From NCBI GenBank assembly GCA_903892365.1, contig CAITIF010000535.1:1-8448 (forward strand): a stretch of 8,448 nucleotides of DNA. The letters are read 5' to 3'. A program made the translations under genes and the position numbers. Within the stretch, counting starts at the first letter, position 1. Every line of letters starts with the position of its first letter. A model generated the notes under the pieces. It was not told the DNA's origin and searched no databases. It saw nothing but the letters and a program-made list of their open reading frames with translations. Positions 8,020 to 8,448 of this stretch are shown piece after piece. The DNA is from an uncultured Pirellula sp. (GTDB lineage Bacteria > Planctomycetota > Planctomycetia > Pirellulales > Pirellulaceae).

Positions 8020-8448
8020 TTAGTTGGCTTCCCAGATACGAACGGTCACTTGTTCATCGATGCGTTGCACCCCAGCGCTAATGATCTCGTCCCCTTGTTC
8101 CAAGTTGCCGCGAACGATAGCTCCATCGGATCGGTACTGGATGACTTCCACCGAAACTGCTTCAACGCGTGCTGAATCAGATCGCTTTGCATCGCGCACA
8201 ACGCGCCAAACAATGGGAAGGCTATTACGACTGGCGATCGCTGTGATTGGGACGGCGATCCCACTGGAAGACTCATCTGTCAGGCTTATTGATGCGGTCA
8301 TGCCAATCGCAAGATCCGGTGCGGAGTCCAACAAGCGAAAGCGAGCGTCGTAGGTGCGTGAGACCGGATCTGCAATGGGCGAAAGCTCTCGGAGCTCCGC
8401 TCGCAACTCAAGTCCTGGCCGCGACCAAAACAACGCGGTGGCACAAAA
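8020..8448 (-). CDS. RND efflux periplasmic adaptor (membrane fusion protein, HlyD/AcrA type), 5' end missing
   Basis: C-terminal 142 residues of a periplasmic adaptor that links the RND permease to an outer-membrane channel. The frame is open to the window edge at 8448, so the TTG at 8433 is internal and the N-terminal hairpin, lipoyl domain and any signal peptide lie outside. What remains matches the beta-barrel domain, with LSPIADPVSRTYDARFRL followed by IGMTASISL, the usual 'P.aDp.tRTy.vr...l.pGM.a.v.l' pattern. The membrane-proximal domain follows, with AVPITAIASRN and then a GAIVRGNLEQGDEIISAGVQ segment typical of adaptor C-termini. The TAA stop (8020-8022) precedes the permease ATG by six bases, which supports one operon and stoichiometric expression. 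Family assignment is firm from pattern and context; subfamily is open. Confidence 0.9.
   Translation of the reverse strand, partial: FCATALFWSRPGLELRAELRELSPIADPVSRTYDARFRLLDSAPDLAIGMTASISLTDESSSGIAVPITAIASRNSLPIVWRVVRDAKRSDSARVEAVSVEVIQYRSDGAIVRGNLEQGDEIISAGVQRIDEQVTVRIWEAN

Noticed and set aside
8431..8433. TTG as the start of the periplasmic adaptor
   Set aside because: The frame is open to base 8448, and the visible part begins mid-domain, so the gene continues outside the window.

Overview
The window holds four protein-coding genes, two of them cut by the window edges, packed with little intergenic space. No RNA genes, mobile elements or CRISPR arrays were seen. The sequence reads as a chromosomal segment of a Gram-negative-type bacterium: it has an outer-membrane secretin and an RND efflux system, both of which need a periplasm. 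Base composition looks balanced, and the starts of the two complete genes lack a clear Shine-Dalgarno sequence. The style of the UvrA-like protein and of the short secretin reminds me of Planctomycetota (Pirellulaceae-like). That assignment is an impression from memory of family sequences, not a proven call.

Layout. Bases 1-1616 (+) carry the C-terminal part of a secretin (type II secretion / type IV pilus family) with one N0/STN domain, one N1 domain, the membrane barrel domain and a long Pro-rich tail. A 57-base convergent gap with a weak hairpin follows. Bases 1674-4664 (-) encode a complete 996-residue UvrA-family protein. It keeps both Walker A motifs and both zinc modules, but both ABC signature motifs, the zinc-2/DNA-contact region and the C-terminus have diverged, and it carries an insertion of about 50 residues. 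A 163-base gap (4665-4827) contains a nested inverted repeat. Bases 4828-8013 (-) encode a complete RND efflux permease. Bases 8020-8448 (-) hold the C-terminal end of its periplasmic adaptor (membrane fusion protein), six bases upstream.

How they work together. Adaptor and permease form one transcription unit and would build a proton-driven tripartite efflux pump; the outer-membrane partner is not visible and may lie upstream of the adaptor, outside the window. The UvrA-like gene is on the same strand downstream and could be read through from the pump or have its own promoter. The secretin is convergent and functionally unrelated as far as can be seen. Most of the window is ordinary. The most unusual item is the divergent UvrA paralogue; I see no convincing new multi-gene system.
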